Assembly: GCF_007565055.1 (NCBI RefSeq)
Contig: NC_044557.1
Location: 73,232,595-73,296,594 of the forward strand
Direction of reading: 5' to 3'
Origin: Rhinopithecus roxellana
Taxonomy: Eukaryota > Chordata > Mammalia > Primates > Cercopithecidae
DNA length: 64,000 bases
Part shown: positions 10,776 to 22,785 of the stretch, piece after piece
How the letters are laid out: each line of letters opens with the position of its first letter
Position numbering within the stretch: the stretch's first letter is position 1
Translations under genes and position numbers: made by a program
Notes under the pieces: model-generated
The model's input: the letters and a program-made list of their open reading frames with translations, nothing else
Databases searched by the model: none
Told to the model about the DNA's origin: nothing

Positions 10776-13197
10776 CTGAGCAAGGGGCTGAGGAGGATGT
10801 TTCAAATACGTAGTATCTGAGTGATGATCTGTCCTTCCACTGCTGTCCGGTTGAACCTTCCATTCCACCTACTTCCATCTATCTCATTTTCCTATCTTTG
10901 CTCTTGTGAGAGAATGTGGGACAACAAATTTCTGACCCACTCCTCATAAGTTGACTTATTTTGTCTTGAAACATATGGAGAGGAATATAACTATGATACA
11001 CTAGCAAAGATGAATGAGGACATTCTATGCAAAATTGAATTAGAAAGCCAAGTCTCCCAAGTACAGTTATTGTGACTTGAAAAAATACTCAGGCCATTGT
11101 TCAAGGTGGAAAGGGGGCATAAGCATCCAAAATTTTACTCTAATTAGATTTCTCTCATCAAAGAATAAAAGGTTAAGCTCTTGCCCAGAGAAGGCAGTCT
11201 CTTTAGCTGATCTAGTCACTTAACTACCTTCACTGTAGCTCAGCAATTCTCATCTGAGAATAAGAAAATGCAAGTGAGTCACTCTTGCTGAAGACACCTG
11301 TGTGCATAAAACAGCAATCAACAAGGAAAAGGAAAAGGTAATTGGGAAAGTAGTGCTTCAGCTTCCCAGATGGCTGTATTTTAAATATTTTAATACATAA
11401 ATTAAGTCCACATTTAATTTAAACATTAGTTTGATAAAAAATTCAGCTGAATACTTCATGCATGACTTTTATCGCCCAGAAATCACTATAGCAACAGCAC
11501 AGGAGATTGACTCAGCATTTCCTTAACCACAGTTAAGTGGGTAACCAATCAAAGATGTGAACTCTATGAAAAGACCATAAAATATACATCATTAAACTGG
11601 TAAAGCTCTGGTTTTCTCTTGAATTAATATGCATTCCATAAGAACAGGAAGCAAATGGGTAAATATGATTATCTCCAAAGAGGAACTATTACCCTGTGCT
11701 CTCAAAGGGACTCATCTGAATATGTACAGCGGATTGAAAGGTCCACAAGAGCTTGATTCTTTGACATCACATGGGTTTTTCTCTCTGTTCCTTTATGCAG
11801 CTCTTAACCTCCACAGACTCTCTACTAGCTGGTGGCATTAAGTCTTCTATACAAAAGGTTTTTCCATGATGGAGGTAAAGCAGCAAAGGAGAAGTCAAAT
11901 AGAGCAGCCTTGTAAGGCTGCCAGTAACGTAGGTAGTGCAGTTTTACAGATATGATGACATCCCAGGAGCAACACCAGAGGATCTAACTTCACATTCTTG
12001 ACCCAGAATATAGCTAAGTCTATCAAGAGAAGAAACTGGCTTCCATTATGGTTACTTCAAAATAATTAAATAGGAGATATGGTATAGCATGACTGTGAGC
12101 TATCTGAACTTTTGATGGCTTTTTCCTTTGGTTCTCAAGAAGAGTCTAAGATGCCTGCAAAATCAAACATTTAAAAATCGAACAACCTCATTTTATAGAT
12201 GAGGAAACTGAGGCTGTAAGAATTGAAGTACATGTCTAGGTTCACCCGGCTGATTTATGGGAGAGTGACGTTTTTATAGAGCCTCCAAGTATTTCATTTC
12301 CATTACATATACCACCCTGACTCCCTGTTCTTCCAAGCAAGGAGCCAATTGTTTCAAAAGATGATGCTGGATCACTATGCATTCTACTGAACTCTGGGTT
12401 ACCAAAAGCTAGCATTGCTTATTGAAACACATGGTTAAAAACATGTGTCTAGAATAGGAGAAGATATTCTCATGGCTTGTTCTGTCCTGGAGAAGCGGTG
12501 AACACTCAATGTAATATAATCGAGACAAGTGAGGCAAGTTTAAAGTTGCTGCCTATGGCATCACTCTTGAAAGGCAGTGAAACAATCAGTAGAAAGTGTT
12601 TTGATCTTTGAAGTACACTAACACTTTAGGTAAGCTAATTCAGCAGAATCTATTAGGAACAGGCATAATATGGTAGACGTTTTCTTTTCAACTACAATAG
12701 TATTCCGTTATACATACTCAATAGAGTCTAGGAGAAAACAGTTGTTTTGGCAGGGTTCAGTATTTCTTCAGTTATTAGGATGTTATAGAAAAATAGGGAA
12801 TGTTTATTTGCAAGGTCACTCTCATTACTAGGAAATACGGTAGTAGGGGCTAAGTTGGAACAAATCCATAGTTGCATAAATATGCCCTGCCCTCCCACTC
12901 CTTCACTTTATTGCACACATTCCTTCCACAGCCTGAAAAAAAAATCTCGATCTTCTTTCTACTTTCAAGATTCAAGTCAAATTGGCTCTTCCAGGAACTT
13001 TGTAGATCTTCCAAGCTGAGTTGGTGGCTACTCATGTACAACTGAAGACCTCACTGCATTTCTTCAGATTTCTATCATTGAACTTACAAAGTTATATTGT
13101 GACTCTTATTTTGTGTTTGTTTCTCTCTCCCATTAGACTATAAAACACTTGAGAACAAAGGACTCAATTTTATTTACAATAGCTCCCCATAATACTT
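10776..13197. other. Intergenic sequence, largely unique
   Basis: No gene seen. A short MIR core is present near 12180-12260 (ATAGATGAGGAAACTGAGGC). The rest is AT-rich unique-looking DNA. Confidence 0.45.
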
Positions 13198-13213
13198 AGA
13201 ATACGTAGGTGCA

Positions 13214-13508
13214 GCCATGTACAGTGGCTCATGCCTGTAATTCCAGCACTTTGGGAGGCCAATGTGGGTGGATCATGATGTCAGGAGATCGAGACCACCC
13301 TGGCTAATACGGTGCAACCCCGTCTCTACTAAAAATACAAAAAATTAGCCGGGCATGGTGTCACGTGCCTGTGGTTCCAGCTACTCGGGAGGCTGAGGCA
13401 GGAGAATCGCTTGAACCTGGGAGGTGGAGGTTGCAGTGAGCCGAGATCATGTCACTGCACTCCAGCCTGGGCGACAGAGCGAGACTCTATCCCAAACAAC
13501 AACAACAA
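13214..13508 (+). mobile_element. Alu (AluS-like)
   Basis: Complete Alu with a CAA-type tail. Target-site copies AGAATACGTAGGTGCA (13198-13213) and AGAACAGGTAGGTGCA (13511-13526) flank it. Confidence 0.93.
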
Positions 13509-13904
13509 AAAGAACAGGTAGGTGCATGGTAAATGTTCATTATTTCAAATAATGTTTTGTGAATGATACTAATTTTTTTATTGTGGGCACATTCTAGCAG
13601 TTCACCAATCTCTTTCCTAAAGGCATGCCCTTGAAGACTTTGATATTTTGTTCTTTCACATACATTGACATTATTCTTTCATTCTTAAATGGACTAAATC
13701 ATTTTGCTAAAATTCAGAAGTAGCCTGAATGCTGAAGCTGGCTGTGATCATCCAGCACGTTGAAGGTCTCCAAAAGTAGTGCACTTTGCTAGGGATGCTG
13801 GGGTGGTAAGAGTTGCACATGTGTTCTTCATCATAGTGGTTTTCCAACTCTTTCGACCCAGATCCACAGTAAGATATACATGTTACATTATAACCATGTA
13901 GTTC

Positions 13905-14110
13905 ATAGCTTTAGAGCCAGGCTTCTGGGTTTGTGCTCTGGATCTAGAATTTACTAACTTTTTGTCCTTGGGAAGTCGTTTAAGCCCTTGGTTTACTCAT
14001 TTGCAAGTTTGGGTTAGTAATAAGATCTATCTCTTAGGACTGTTATGAATATTCACTGAGTTACTATACAAAAGTTCTGACAACAATGTTGGGCACTACC
14101 TCAGTGTCAA
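13905..14110 (+). mobile_element. MIR SINE
   Basis: Forward MIR: TAGAGCCAGGCTTCTGGGT, CCTTGGGAAGTCGTTTAAGC and a region after TTAGGACTGTTATGAAT. Confidence 0.8.
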
Positions 14111-14478
14111 TCATTATATTATCCCTTATTTGTATAAGTGAAACTAGAAGTTTATAAAATAATACCCATATTATCTGAAATCTAAAAAAAAAGCATTTGT
14201 CATAAAACTTTAAATTGATTTTACAACCCAACATTGAATCTCAACTTCCAATTTGAAAATAACAATGCATATCAATTTCTTATCAAATTTCCAATTTGAA
14301 ATTAATAACACTTATCCTTCTTAGTATATTCATTTTGCTAGAGTTTGGTAAAAACTCATTTTGTCATAGAGTGGGCATAAAGACTATAAAATTTCAGTCA
14401 GAAAGAGACAATAAGAGTGGGTGCTTTCATCTCCCTGACTTATTTCAAGTATTTGATGAGCAAAAAAGGAGTTATGGA

Positions 14479-14772
14479 GCTGGGTGCGATGGCTCATGCC
14501 TGTAATACCAGTACTTTGGGAGGTTTAGGTGGGGGGATTGCTTAAAGCCACTAGTTTGAAACTAGCCTGGGCTACATAGCGAGACCTTGTCTCTACACAA
14601 AGTAAAAAATGAGCTGGGCCTGGTGGCGCATGCCTGTAATCCAAGTTACTCAGGAAGCTGAGGTGGAAAGATCACTTGAGCCCAGGAGTTTAAGGCTGCA
14701 GTGAGCTATGATCACACCACGACATTCCAGCCTGGGCAACAGAGTGAGATCTTATTTCAAAAAATAAAAAGT
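14479..14772 (+). mobile_element. Old Alu (AluJ-like)
   Basis: Forward Alu with diverged arms and a short A-rich tail (CAAAAAATAAAAAG). Confidence 0.9.
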
Positions 14773-14881
14773 TACCCTATTAATTCCCTTCATCATTGAA
14801 TAGATTTGAATGTCTTTTCCCTGTCAGTTCTCTGCAATACAATGAGCACGTAGCTTTCTGTAGATAGCCCTGCCACTTCTT

Positions 14882-15148
14882 TTTTTTTTTTTTTTTTCTT
14901 TTGAGACAGAGTCTTTCTCTATCATCCAGGCTGGAGGGCAGTGGCGCCATCTGGGCTCACTGCAAGCTCCGTCTCCCGGGTTCACGCCATTCTCCTGCCT
15001 CAGCCTCCCAAGTAGCTGGGACTATAGGTGCCTGCCACCATGCCCGGCTAATTTTTTGTATTTTTAGTAGAGACAGGGTTTCACCATGTTAGCCAGGATG
15101 GTCTCAATCTCCTGACATAGTGATCCACCCACCTCGGCCTCCCAAAGT
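14882..15148 (-). mobile_element. 5'-truncated AluY in copy 1 of the duplication
   Basis: Reverse-complement Alu that stops at CCTCCCAAAGT, so about 35 bases of the Alu 5' end are missing. Perfect 14-bp target-site duplications CCCTGCCACTTCTT lie at 14868-14881 and 15149-15162, which marks this as the original insertion site. Confidence 0.93.
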
Positions 15149-15244
15149 CCCTGCCACTTCTTGAAACCATTTATGAGGTAGGTACAACTTCAGAAGGCCA
15201 TGCCTCAAAAATCAGAAGAATTAGAAAACTGTTATTTTTTTCTA

Positions 15245-15475
15245 CTATAATTATAGTAACTGCTAACATTCACTCAGTACTTTCCTTGTGTGAGCTTAGT
15301 TCTAATAATTTTAACTCATATTATTCTACTTAATCCTAGAAAAAAAAACCACACAACCCTATGAGATAGCTACTATTATTATTTACTTTACAATGGAAGA
15401 AATTGGGGTACAGAAAAGCTAAATGACTTACCAAGTCACACGGATAGTAGGGAGTGCTCTAGGACTGACTAATGA
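15245..15475 (-). mobile_element. MIR SINE (repeated in the duplicated copy at about 24320-24549)
   Basis: Reverse-complement MIR: CTAACATTCACTCAGTACTT, CTATGAGATAGCTACTATTA, AATGACTTACCAAGTCACAC. Confidence 0.8.
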
Positions 15476-15499
15476 CCACTCAGCCTGAATCAGGAACCG

Positions 15500-16316
15500 T
15501 GGGCTTAGCATGTGTCTCTGCAGTAGGGCTCTGTGCTCAAGGAGGACTCAGGACCTGCATGGGACATTCTCAGAGAAAGACAAGGCACCTACTGCTGTGT
15601 CCTCTGAATTTTCTGTGATGGTACCTTTCCTCTACCCCAACTGGTTGGTCAGGGGCTATTTATCCAACCCATTAATTTTTTTCTAAATCCTGGGCCTGGT
15701 CCTGTTGACATTTTCTCTGGTCTTGCGAAATTACGCTGTACCATTTCACATGGAATGAGTCACTTTTAACCCTATACACCCTTGAAAATGTGTACATACC
15801 TCAATTACAGGAGCTGACACCCTGCAGTATAATTGGCACTCTGTATAAGTCACCCATGCCAGGCCGGGGACTCCTCTGTGCTGTTCATATTCACATTTCT
15901 ATGCAGTGTCTGGTATAGAGCCTGTGAAGTAATTGGCCCTCAATAAGTAAGCACTGAACAAGCATGAATGGACAACCAGTTGACTCTTCACAGCGAAGGT
16001 GAGAAATCACTCTGTAATATCTCCTCATTCTTATTTCCCACTTTTCTTCTTCACAGAGGCTTTGCCAGCAGACTGGAAAGTTTATGAGAATAGCTAATAA
16101 AATATTTCAGAATTGTCTTGCTTTGAAGGAAATGACTGTGATGATTTTACAAACTGAAGTGTTTTCCACACTAATGTCTCTTTTTAATTTTTAAATCATT
16201 TCCAATATTAAAGTGGTTTCCGATTCTCTAAGATGTTATATTTTTGACTTAGGCAGATCTTGCTTACCTCCTTCATATAAATCATCATTTCCTGTCATTG
16301 TCAGTCTCAACAAGTT
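15500..16316. other. Remainder of duplicated block, no gene
   Basis: Unique-looking DNA with an L2-like 3' end around 15890-15975 (GTGTCTGGTATAGAGCCTG, CCTCAATAAGTAAGCACTG). The same sequence is present at 24574-25390. Confidence 0.45.
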
Positions 16317-16324
16317 CCCCCCCC

Positions 16325-16424
16325 NNNNNNNNNNNNNNNNNNNNNNNNNNNNNNNNNNNNNNNNNNNNNNNNNNNNNNNNNNNNNNNNNNNNNNNNNNNN
16401 NNNNNNNNNNNNNNNNNNNNNNNN
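16325..16424. other. Assembly gap of exactly 100 N
   Basis: One hundred consecutive N follow a poly-C run. A length of exactly 100 is the usual placeholder for a gap of unknown size. It immediately follows the first copy of the duplicated block, so the order of contigs around it should not be trusted. Confidence 0.98.
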
Positions 16425-16467
16425 ACCTCCTGTCAGGAAAATGTCAGGAACAAAGAGAGTGGTTCCG

Positions 16468-16750
16468 CCTGTAATCCCAGCACTTTGGGAGACCGAGGCG
16501 GGCAGATCACGAGGTCAGAAGATTGAGACCATCCTGGTTAACACACTGAAACCCCGTCTCTACTAAAAAATACAACAAATTAGCCGGGTGTGTTGGCGGG
16601 CACCTGTAGTCCCAGCTACTAGGGAGGCTGAGGCAGGAGAATTGTGTGAACCCGGGAGGTGGAGCTTGCAGTGAGCCAAGATCGCGCCACTGCACTCCAG
16701 CCTCGGTGACAGAGCAAAACAAAACAAAACAAAACAAAACAAAACAAAAC
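16468..16750 (+). mobile_element. 5'-truncated AluY with (AAAAC)n tail
   Basis: Begins at CCTGTAATCCCAGC, so the first about 25 Alu bases are missing. The tail is an AAAAC repeat (about 16716-16754). Target-site copies AAAGAGAGTGGTTCCG (16452-16467) and AAAAAGAGTGGTTCCG (16751-16766). Confidence 0.93.
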
Positions 16751-16766
16751 AAAAAGAGTGGTTCCG

Positions 16767-17974
16767 TCAGGAGCCGTACTACCAGTTCTAGATTGAGGTC
16801 CTAAGTAGACCCAATCACAGTATGCCTACAATGCCTACAGCTGGGCTCAGGGAGCAGGGCAGCCAGAAGAGGCCTCACAGAGTCTCGAACCTTCTATCTT
16901 AAGATTGCTGTGTCCATGCAGAGACAGGAGCTCTCTGTTGTGACTCTTCAGTTACTTCCCAGACTCCCAGCACCTCCAAGGATGGGTGGCTGCACGCCTG
17001 TCTTGCTGGAAGGCACTAATCTATGTCTGAACCCCTGATTCCTTGTGGTTACCAAGAGACACTTCCCAGGGACTGCCTAGGTCCACGTCTCTGCTGGTGC
17101 TATCCAGTCTCTGTCAGTCTTGCAGAAGAATTCACAGAAGTCTTACCTTGTGGTCCTGGGAAGTCTTTGGATGCTCTTTCTTCAGGCTCTGTGGGCTTCT
17201 GCAGCCTGATCTAGAAATTCCGGTGCTAGCTGATGGATTGGCAGTATTTAATATTAATCATCTAGAAAATAAACTCAAATTAGGTTTCTCTTTCAAGTTC
17301 CAAAGTCCTCTTTGCAGTTTCATTTGGAGTCAATGTGTCTGTTCTCTGGCATCCACGCTGAGTTTATTTGCCCCTCAGAGTATTTATGGCCTTGGCTAAA
17401 GTAGGATTCCATGGGATCTCCTTCCAAACTTTCTCTTTGAGAAAGTGAGAAATCCAGAAGTGGGTCGTTAAGATTTCATGAGCCAATAGATTTCCCTTAT
17501 GAGCAATTAGTGAGCATTTATTGAGTGTCTGGTGTGTGCGCTGGATGGTATGCTAGGATATGAGGTGCTCTAGAATTTGCAAGGATTTGACGAGACAGAA
17601 TATAACCACTGTTGGGGTAATTCTAGTACAAGTATGGATAGGAGCAAACAAATATTCAGTCAGAATGTCAGTGATAACACAGCTGGGAGATGTGTCAAAG
17701 GGCTGGGCTGGTCCTGGGAGGTTTTCTGAGTGGCTGGACATGGAACTGGACATCTAACTCAAATTGGACGTCAAAAGGAGGATTAGATCAAAGCTGCACA
17801 GAAGGCACAGTGTATTCCACAAGAGTGTGAACCAGAGGCGTGGGGGCGTGTCCAGATTCACCCCATTCTCCAACACTCATCCTGAATCCTCTTCCTTCAC
17901 AAAGCCTTCCCTGAACTTTCCAGTCAAACGAAATATCTTTGAAACCCAAATGCCCCAAATGTGAGCTGCCTGGG

Positions 17975-17975
<1 letters not shown>
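16767..17975. other. Intergenic sequence, no gene seen
   Basis: Somewhat less AT-rich than its surroundings. Frames of up to 118 codons occur but show no family signature. 17505-17600 resembles an L2-type segment (GAGCATTTATTGAGTGTCTG). Confidence 0.4.

Positions 17976-18016
<41 letters not shown>
17976..18016 (+). repeat. (TG)n microsatellite
   Basis: About 20 uninterrupted TG units. Confidence 0.95.
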
Positions 18017-18017
<1 letters not shown>

Positions 18018-18267
18018 TCCAATTTTTTCCAGCCTTATAGAATCACCCTTTCCTTTAGTTTACATGAACTGGCTAAAGCCGCCATTCTCTCTCTATATAT
18101 ATAGTGGCTCCATTCCCAATAAGTTGGAGGATTTTTTCATGTAGATTACGCTTTGCATAGTCAATTTCCTTGTTCAGTTTCCTATACACTCCTGATCTCC
18201 CTCACATCTCCCCTTTTACAGCTGCTTGTCCACCCCACATGAACTCAGTCCTGGAACACAGCTCCTG

Positions 18268-18665
18268 CTGTGGGTTGAAATGGGACCCTCCAAAAAGATA
18301 TACTGAAGTCTTAACCCCTTATCTAGTATCTCAGAATGTGAGTTTGTTCCGAGATAGTTTCATGGCAAAAGTAATGAGGTTAAAAGGGGCCCTAATTTAT
18401 TATGACTTGCACACAGACAGAAGGCGGCATGAACATGAAGGCAGACTCTGGGGTGATGCATCTACAGGCCAAGGAGTGCCCAAGATGCCACGGACCACCA
18501 GAAGCCTGGAGAGAGGCCAGGAATGGAGTCCTTCACAGCCCCAGAAGGAGCCCACCCTGCTGACACCTTGATCTCAGACTTCCAGTCCTCAGAGCTGTGA
18601 GACGATACGTTAAATTAACAGGCCACCCAGGTTTGTGGTCCTTTGTTATGGCAGCGCTAGAAAAC
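18268..18665 (+). mobile_element. Old LTR-like repeat (MLT/MaLR-type)
   Basis: Reads GGTTGAAATGGGACCCTCC, AAAAAGATATACTGAAGTC, later CAGACTTCCAGTCCTCAGAG and TTGTGGTCCTTTGTTATGGC, the layout of an old MaLR-type LTR. A 133-codon frame across it is a by-product. Confidence 0.6.
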
Positions 18666-19188
18666 TCCCTCTTCCTTGATTTTCCTACAGCTTTACTCAA
18701 ACACGAAGTGGTTCTGTGTAGCAGAATTTTACTAAAGTTTAGGGGTTGGGAAAGGTGCCAATGCTCCAAAGCAGAGCAATGAACTAAAAATCAAGTGCTG
18801 AATGTCTCTGATCTTAGTCCCTTGCTCGTTCCTGTCACAGAGAACTTTAGCTGGGCCCTTTCTTCTCCAGGACCCTGGACTTCCTCCATGCTTCTAGGTT
18901 CCATCCTCTTCCTCTCCTCACTTTCCTTTTCTTCCCATCCTAGGGCTTCATCCTCTGGCCCCTGCAGAGCTGCCCTCAGAATCTCCAGACGCTCCCTGCA
19001 ATATTGTGCAGAACAATTCTCTGTTTTACCCTCTCCCCAACTTGGCCATTCCTTGGGATGGGAGGAGGGCTTCATTTCCCATGCCCCAAAAGAGTCAAAA
19101 CCAGTTATTCCCTAAGGAAACCTGCTGCCACTTGAAAAAAATAAGTACTTTGTCCCTTGACAGCATCCTACTCCAAACTCCCATGGCT
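18666..19188. other. Intergenic sequence, pyrimidine-rich, no gene
   Basis: CT-rich around 18885-18945. Two overlapping opposite frames of about 95-105 codons reflect low stop density only. Confidence 0.4.
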
Positions 19189-19189
19189 T

Positions 19190-19493
19190 TTTTTTTCTTT
19201 TTTCTTTTTTTGAGACAGAGCCTCATTCACCCTCATTCAGCCTCATGTCACCCAGGCTGGAGGGCAGTGGCACAGTCTTGGTTCACTGCAACCTCCACCT
19301 CCTAGGTTCAGATGATTTTCCTGCCTGAGCCTCCCAGGTAGCTGGGATTACAGGTTAGCTGGGATTACAGGTGCCTGCCACACCAGACTCATTTTCGTGC
19401 TTTTGGTAGACACCAGGTTTCACCATGTCGTCCAGGCTGACCTCAGATTATCCACCTGCCTTGGCCTCCCAAAGTGCTGGGATTACAGGCTCC
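19190..19493 (-). mobile_element. Alu with internal short duplications
   Basis: Reverse-complement Alu with T/C tail. TAGCTGGGATTACAGGT occurs twice in tandem (about 19340-19373), and CCTCATTCA units are repeated near 19221-19245. Confidence 0.88.
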
Positions 19494-19639
19494 TATAGCA
19501 TTTTGTGCGAACTTCTTCTGTATCCTTGCCCCACTGTTATCCGTGTATGTGTGTATCCTTCCTTATGAGCCTCTGAGCTCCTAAGGGGTGGGATCTGGTT
19601 CTTACCTGCAGAGGTAGATGCTTGGTGTTTGATGAATGA

Positions 19640-19850
19640 GTGAATGGATGCCTGAATTTGGTGAGTTCAAGGCAGGAGCCATTGACAGAGAGGCTGGACG
19701 ACTGGGATTTGGACACTGTGGGAAGAGGGACTGAAGTGCAGCTGAATAGGGTCTTGAATGCCATGGTTAGGAATTTAACTTTATTCTGTGGTTGCTAGGA
19801 ACTCTTGCAGGGCTTTGAGGAGGAGAATAACAGCATAAACTCTGATCTCA
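19640..19850 (+). repeat. Ancient dispersed repeat fragment, family not named
   Basis: GGGTCTTGAATGCCATGGTT then GAATTTAACTTTATTCTG and GGCTTTGAGGAGGAG. These match a motif order also seen in several pieces within TRHR intron 2 (45190-45790, 49730-50090, 55180-57080). Confidence 0.45.
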
Positions 19851-20494
19851 GGACCCACACTCTTTGGTCATAGGAGTCCTTTACATTTTTAAAAGTTATT
19901 AAGGACTCTCAAAGAACACTTGTTTATGTGGGTTAAATTTGTTGATATTTATACTATATTAGAAATTAAAATGGAGATAACTTAAAATTATGTATTAATC
20001 TATTTTAAAATAAAAATATTTGTTACATAGTAATATAAATAAATACTTTTAAATAAAAATAATTCTATTTTCCAAAATAAAAAGAATTAGTGAGAAGAAT
20101 GGTATTGTTTCATAGGTTCGTAGGAGAGGAGCAATACCTTTTCTTCACCCATCACTACATTTGTGGCCAAGGCCCTTAAGACAAAAGACAGATTAACAAG
20201 AGAAAAGCACACACATTTATTTAATGTAAGTTTTGCTTGACGTGAGGGCCTTCATAAGGAAATAAAGACCCGAAGAAACAGATAAACTTGTGTACTTTTT
20301 AGGCTAGGTTTGTTGAGGACGTGAATAATTGTGAAGTATGATTAAACAAAAAACCATGACTTAATAGTAATAAACTGGGGTGAAATTAGCAAGGTCTATT
20401 TGTTTAATGTAACTTTGTAAACACATGTATTCAGAGATAAGGATGTTCCTTTCCTCTGGGTGTAGGGAGGTCACTTTTCTTTTCTACCTTGTTT
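19851..20494. other. Intergenic, probably old repeat-derived
   Basis: Very AT-rich near 19940-20090. About 20130-20470 has an LTR-like feel (GACAAAAGACAGATTAACAA) but I cannot name it. No gene. Confidence 0.35.
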
Positions 20495-20652
20495 TTGTTT
20501 TTGTTTTTGAGCTCCCAATCTATGATCTAGGCTGTAGTCTGGTGGTGCAATCATAGCTCACTGCAGCCTCAAACTCCTGGCCTCAGGTGATCCTCCTGCC
20601 TCAGCCTCCCAGAGTGTTGGGATTACAGGCATGAGTCACTGCCCCAGGCCTG
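20495..20652 (-). mobile_element. Alu left-monomer-like fragment
   Basis: Reverse complement of only one Alu arm (TAGCTCACTGCAGCCTC, GGGATTACAGGCATGAG), preceded by a GTTTTT repeat tail. Consistent with a free left monomer or an internally deleted Alu. Confidence 0.8.
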
Positions 20653-20964
20653 GAGGGTACTTTTCGAATTAGGGTCTTATGAGTTGCTTCAGGGAAAAAG
20701 TGGTGGGGAAAGGTGAGCATGACCTTCCTGTTTCTGCTGTTTTCACCAATGCCAGAACTCCACATTTTGTGGCTGTGTGACCTGAACCATATCAGGTTTG
20801 TACACCTCTTTCCTGTTTGGATTACTGGAAGAGAGCTAGAGTTTTTCATCTGCTTATATATTGTTCGTTTTGGTATGTTGTTTCGGTTGAAGTATATGAA
20901 GAAAATCAGATAGGTAGTTGGAAAAGTGAGTATTTTAATAGCCTTTTCAGATAATTACAGGCAG

Positions 20965-21180
20965 TCTTCTTTCTCAGCCCTCAACATTATTGCCACTTTG
21001 GGCTAGACAGTTCTTTGATGAAGGGGCTGTCCTGTGCATTGTAGGATGTTCAGCATTATCCTTGGCTTCTACCCACTAGATACCAGTAGCACCCTTTCCC
21101 TCAACTCCAGTTGTGGTAACAAAAAATACATCCAGACATTGCCAAATTCACCTCTTCCTGCTTCTTAAGAACCCCTGATA
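20965..21180 (-). mobile_element. MER20-like hAT-Charlie element
   Basis: GGGGCTGTCCTGTGCATTGT, AGGATGTTCAGCA, CCAGTAGCACCC and CCAGACATTGCCAAAT are the reverse-complement MER20 motifs in order. Confidence 0.75.
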
Positions 21181-21261
21181 CACCAAAATCAAGTGCTAGT
21201 TCCCGAAAGGTTACTTGCAGTGTGGAATCTGAAGCTGTATCAATAAGCTTTTTGTACTGTA

Positions 21262-21562
21262 CTCTGTGCTATAGACTGAATGTTTTTGTCATCCTAATTT
21301 CACATGTTAACACCTAGTCCTCAATATAATGATATTTGGAGGTGGGTTTTTTTGGGAGGTGATTAGGTCATGAGGGGTTCATGAATAAGATTAGTAGCTT
21401 TCTATAATAAAAGAGAGACTCCAGAGTTTGGCCCTTCTGCCATGTGAGGACATAGTGAGAGCACCGCTATCTATGAACCAGGAAGCAGCCCCTCACCAGA
21501 CACCAAATCTGCTGGTACTTTGGTCTTGGACTTCCCAGCCTCCAGAACTGTGAGAGATACAT
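21262..21562 (+). mobile_element. Old LTR-like repeat (MLT1-type)
   Basis: TGGAGGTGGG, GGGAGGTGATTAGGTCATGA, CTTCTGCCATGTGAGGACA and ACTTCCCAGCCTCCAGAACT in order. Diverged copy. Confidence 0.6.
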
Positions 21563-21566
21563 TTTG

Positions 21567-21790
21567 CAGTGGCAGAAGAGCATGGGATTTGGAGGAGAGA
21601 CATGGATTAAAATCCAGCTCTATCATTTACTAGCAGTGCAGACTTGGGCAAATTACTTAACCTCTCTGAGCCCCAGATTTTTCGTATTTCTGTTTCCTAA
21701 AGCATAGATAATGCCACTCTGCATTGTTGCAATACAAAATGAGATCATGCAGCTGAAAGGTGTTAAAGCAAAATATGAGAAGGACTCTGT
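21567..21790 (+). mobile_element. MIR SINE
   Basis: Forward MIR: GAAGAGCATGGGATTTGGAG, CTTGGGCAAATTACTTAACC, TCTCTGAGCCCCAG. Confidence 0.87.
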
Positions 21791-21819
21791 ACTTCTATAT
21801 TTGAGTCCCTGTGGATGAA

Positions 21820-22195
21820 CTGTAACCTAGCTTAATAGTCAGACAAAATTGAAAATCTAACTTAATAGTATGCATCAATAACAATCGCTAGCGTTGGCCA
21901 ATCCCAGCGGCCGTACTTCAACCATTCATAGACTGCTGAGTATTCTAGCTGCCTTCAAATAAGGCAAAAGCGGAGCTATAACCAGTCTCACTGTTTCTGT
22001 ACCTCACTTTCGATTCCAGTACATCATGTTTCCTTTTTGTCTATAAATTTATTCTGACCACGAGGCCCTCATGGAGTCTCTGTGAATCTGCTGTGATTCT
22101 GGGGGCTACCTGATTCGTGAATTGTTCATTGCTCAGTTAAACTCCTTTAAATTTAATTTGGCTGAAGTTTTTCTTTTATCAAAGGGCATTGAACA
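21820..22195 (+). mobile_element. Solo LTR-like segment of an endogenous retrovirus (ERV1-like)
   Basis: Compact block with a TATAAATTTATTC motif, then TCTCTGTGAATCTGCTGTGA and an end TTGGCTGAAGTTTTTCTTTT, the layout of a retroviral LTR (promoter, then 3' end). No internal viral genes are next to it. Family not named. Confidence 0.5.
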
Positions 22196-22785
22196 GAATG
22201 AGTTGTTAGACATCAAAGACTCAATAAATATTAATTACTTCCACTTTCATAAGACTGTGTTCATTTGACAGGCATTTATTGAGCACTACCAGCCCCATGG
22301 CCAGCACACAGGCAGCGTTCAGTAGTGGAGGTGGGGAGTGTTCAATTGCCTGATGCTTTCGGCAGTCTGTGGACTGGTCCGCTGGGCTGTCCTTTATGGC
22401 ATTTTATTGCCCTCTTACCTGGGTGAAGTCGAATGTTGCTGCTTCTGCCTTTATTGCCCTCTGTACCTATATAGTTTTTATTGATTCCTGGTTGTTGATT
22501 CAACTTTATGAGACATAAAAAGCGTACCTGATACTAGCCTTGCTGAGGTGAGAAGGGGAAGAAGGTTGACCAAAGGGAACACGGGGGACGTAACCTACCG
22601 GAGACTGGCAGCAAGTGGATGGGCTGAGACAGAATCTTATCTAATACTCTGATTCCTCAAGTCTAAAGGTGTATTTCTTCTTTTTTTAATCTCCCACAAG
22701 AAAACTTGACATAGTTCATTCCGTTTTGACATAGTTCATTCTTATGAAGAGCCTCTCGGTACAATCGTCTACAGATGGCATGGGA
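22196..22785. other. Intergenic sequence, no gene seen
   Basis: Unique-looking apart from a short direct repeat GACATAGTTCATTC at about 22709 and 22730. Confidence 0.4.

Larger units (their letters stand above)
14882..16324 (+). repeat. Copy 1 of a 1.44-kb near-identical duplicated block, ending at the N gap
   Basis: It comprises a 5'-truncated Alu (14882-15148), a MIR-like segment and about 0.85 kb of other sequence, ending in a C run of at least 8. The same block recurs at 23961-25403. By eye I found three substitutions, all inside the Alu, and one A-run length difference; the other ~1.15 kb looked identical. This copy keeps both target-site duplications of the Alu. Confidence 0.93.

Noticed and set aside
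14901..15092. 63-codon frame repeated identically in kind at 23976-24167
   Set aside because: Both are translations of the same truncated Alu in the duplicated block.
16213..16566. Open frame crossing the N gap
   Set aside because: About a third of it is unknown bases, and its right side is Alu sequence. It is not a gene.
18170..18571. 133-codon frame
   Set aside because: Most of it overlaps an old LTR-like repeat and shows no protein family signature.
18791..19115. Opposite-strand frames of about 94-106 codons
   Set aside because: A CT-rich stretch with low stop density; no homology recognised and no splice or promoter context.
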